Shown here one piece after another: positions 63,884 through 64,000 of a DNA stretch of 64,000 bases; the first letter of the stretch is position 1, and the number at the start of each line of letters is the position of its first letter. The notes under the pieces were generated by a model. The model saw only the letters and a program-made list of their open reading frames with translations. It did no database searches and was not told the DNA's origin. The stretch is from Pseudomonas sp. KUIN-1. GTDB lineage: Bacteria; Pseudomonadota; Gammaproteobacteria; Pseudomonadales; Pseudomonadaceae. The stretch spans positions 2,170,001-2,234,000 of the forward strand of contig NZ_AP020337.1 in NCBI RefSeq assembly GCF_009176725.1. The letters are read 5' to 3'. The translations under genes were made by a program, and so were the position numbers.

Positions 63884-64000
63884 ATGAAAGCCTTTACCCA
63901 GCACCATGGCCTGGTCGCTCCTCTGGATCGTGCCAATGTCGACACCGACCAGATCATTCCCAAGCAGTTTCTCAAGTCGATCAAGCGCACGGGTTTTGGC
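63884..64000 (+). CDS. leuD: 3-Isopropylmalate dehydratase small subunit, N-terminal part
   Basis: The first 39 codons are visible; the gene runs off the right edge. It begins [20 protein letters not shown] and continues to the [11 protein letters not shown] motif typical of LeuD. A GAGGAG ribosome site overlaps the leuC stop, so it is co-transcribed with leuC. Confidence 0.93.
   Translation, partial: MKAFTQHHGLVAPLDRANVDTDQIIPKQFLKSIKRTGFG

Overview
The window is a stretch of high-GC Pseudomonas chromosome, and everything in it points to the Pseudomonas syringae group. Its core (about 1-49.6 kb) is a pyoverdine siderophore locus, and the side chain encoded by the peptide synthetases (Lys, D-Asp, Thr, Thr, D-Asp and Ser modules, read from the specificity residues) is the side chain known for P. 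syringae pyoverdine. The flanks carry pseudomonad housekeeping genes (aminotransferase, uvrB, gltX, Ala/Glu tRNAs, dusC, hsp20, leuC, leuD).

Layout. 0-1.3 kb, minus strand: the start of a small membrane protein gene and an fpvG-like PepSY membrane protein, probably for iron release from ferripyoverdine. 1.6-2.6 kb, plus: a SyrP/TauD-type dioxygenase expected to make beta-hydroxyaspartate. 3.0-29.5 kb, plus: four NRPS genes in colinear order: Lys; D-Asp-Thr; Thr-Ser; D-Asp-Ser-thioesterase. 29.7-34.7 kb, minus: two ferripyoverdine-type TonB receptors, one with and one without a signalling domain. 35.0-40.3 kb, minus: pvdM-pvdN-pvdO-pvdE, i.e. periplasmic maturation and precursor export. 40.5-42.2 kb, plus: pvdP tyrosinase. 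42.5-47.1 kb, minus: pvdR-pvdT-opmQ efflux pump. 47.2-49.6 kb, plus: pvdQ acylase. From 49.6 kb on: a small Gln/Ser-rich protein, an aromatic aminotransferase, uvrB, gltX, two Ala-Glu tRNA pairs, a thioesterase, dusC, a small heat-shock protein, a PAS-GGDEF-EAL protein, a LysR regulator, leuC and the start of leuD.

How it works together. An acylated precursor (begun by PvdL, not in this window) is extended by the four NRPSs, hydroxylated on Asp by the dioxygenase, exported by PvdE, deacylated by PvdQ, matured by PvdP/PvdM/PvdO/PvdN and handled by PvdRT-OpmQ; the receptors take back the iron complex. Most transcription units start at a PvdS-type promoter (TAAAT, 16 nt, CGT): exact matches lie before the receptor operon, pvdM, pvdP and pvdR, and one-mismatch or spacing variants before pvdQ, the dioxygenase and the first NRPS.

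The most notable features outside the known pathway are: a REP doublet (REPIN) read in frame inside an adenylation domain; near-identical duplicated NRPS domains that suggest gene conversion; a PvdM whose dipeptidase-type zinc ligands are mostly replaced; a multi-hairpin element bracketed by direct repeats between uvrB and gltX; at least ten copies or fragments of a four-palindrome intergenic repeat; and a sigma-32 promoter plus ROSE-type RNA thermometer before hsp20. I did not find a wholly new multi-gene system.
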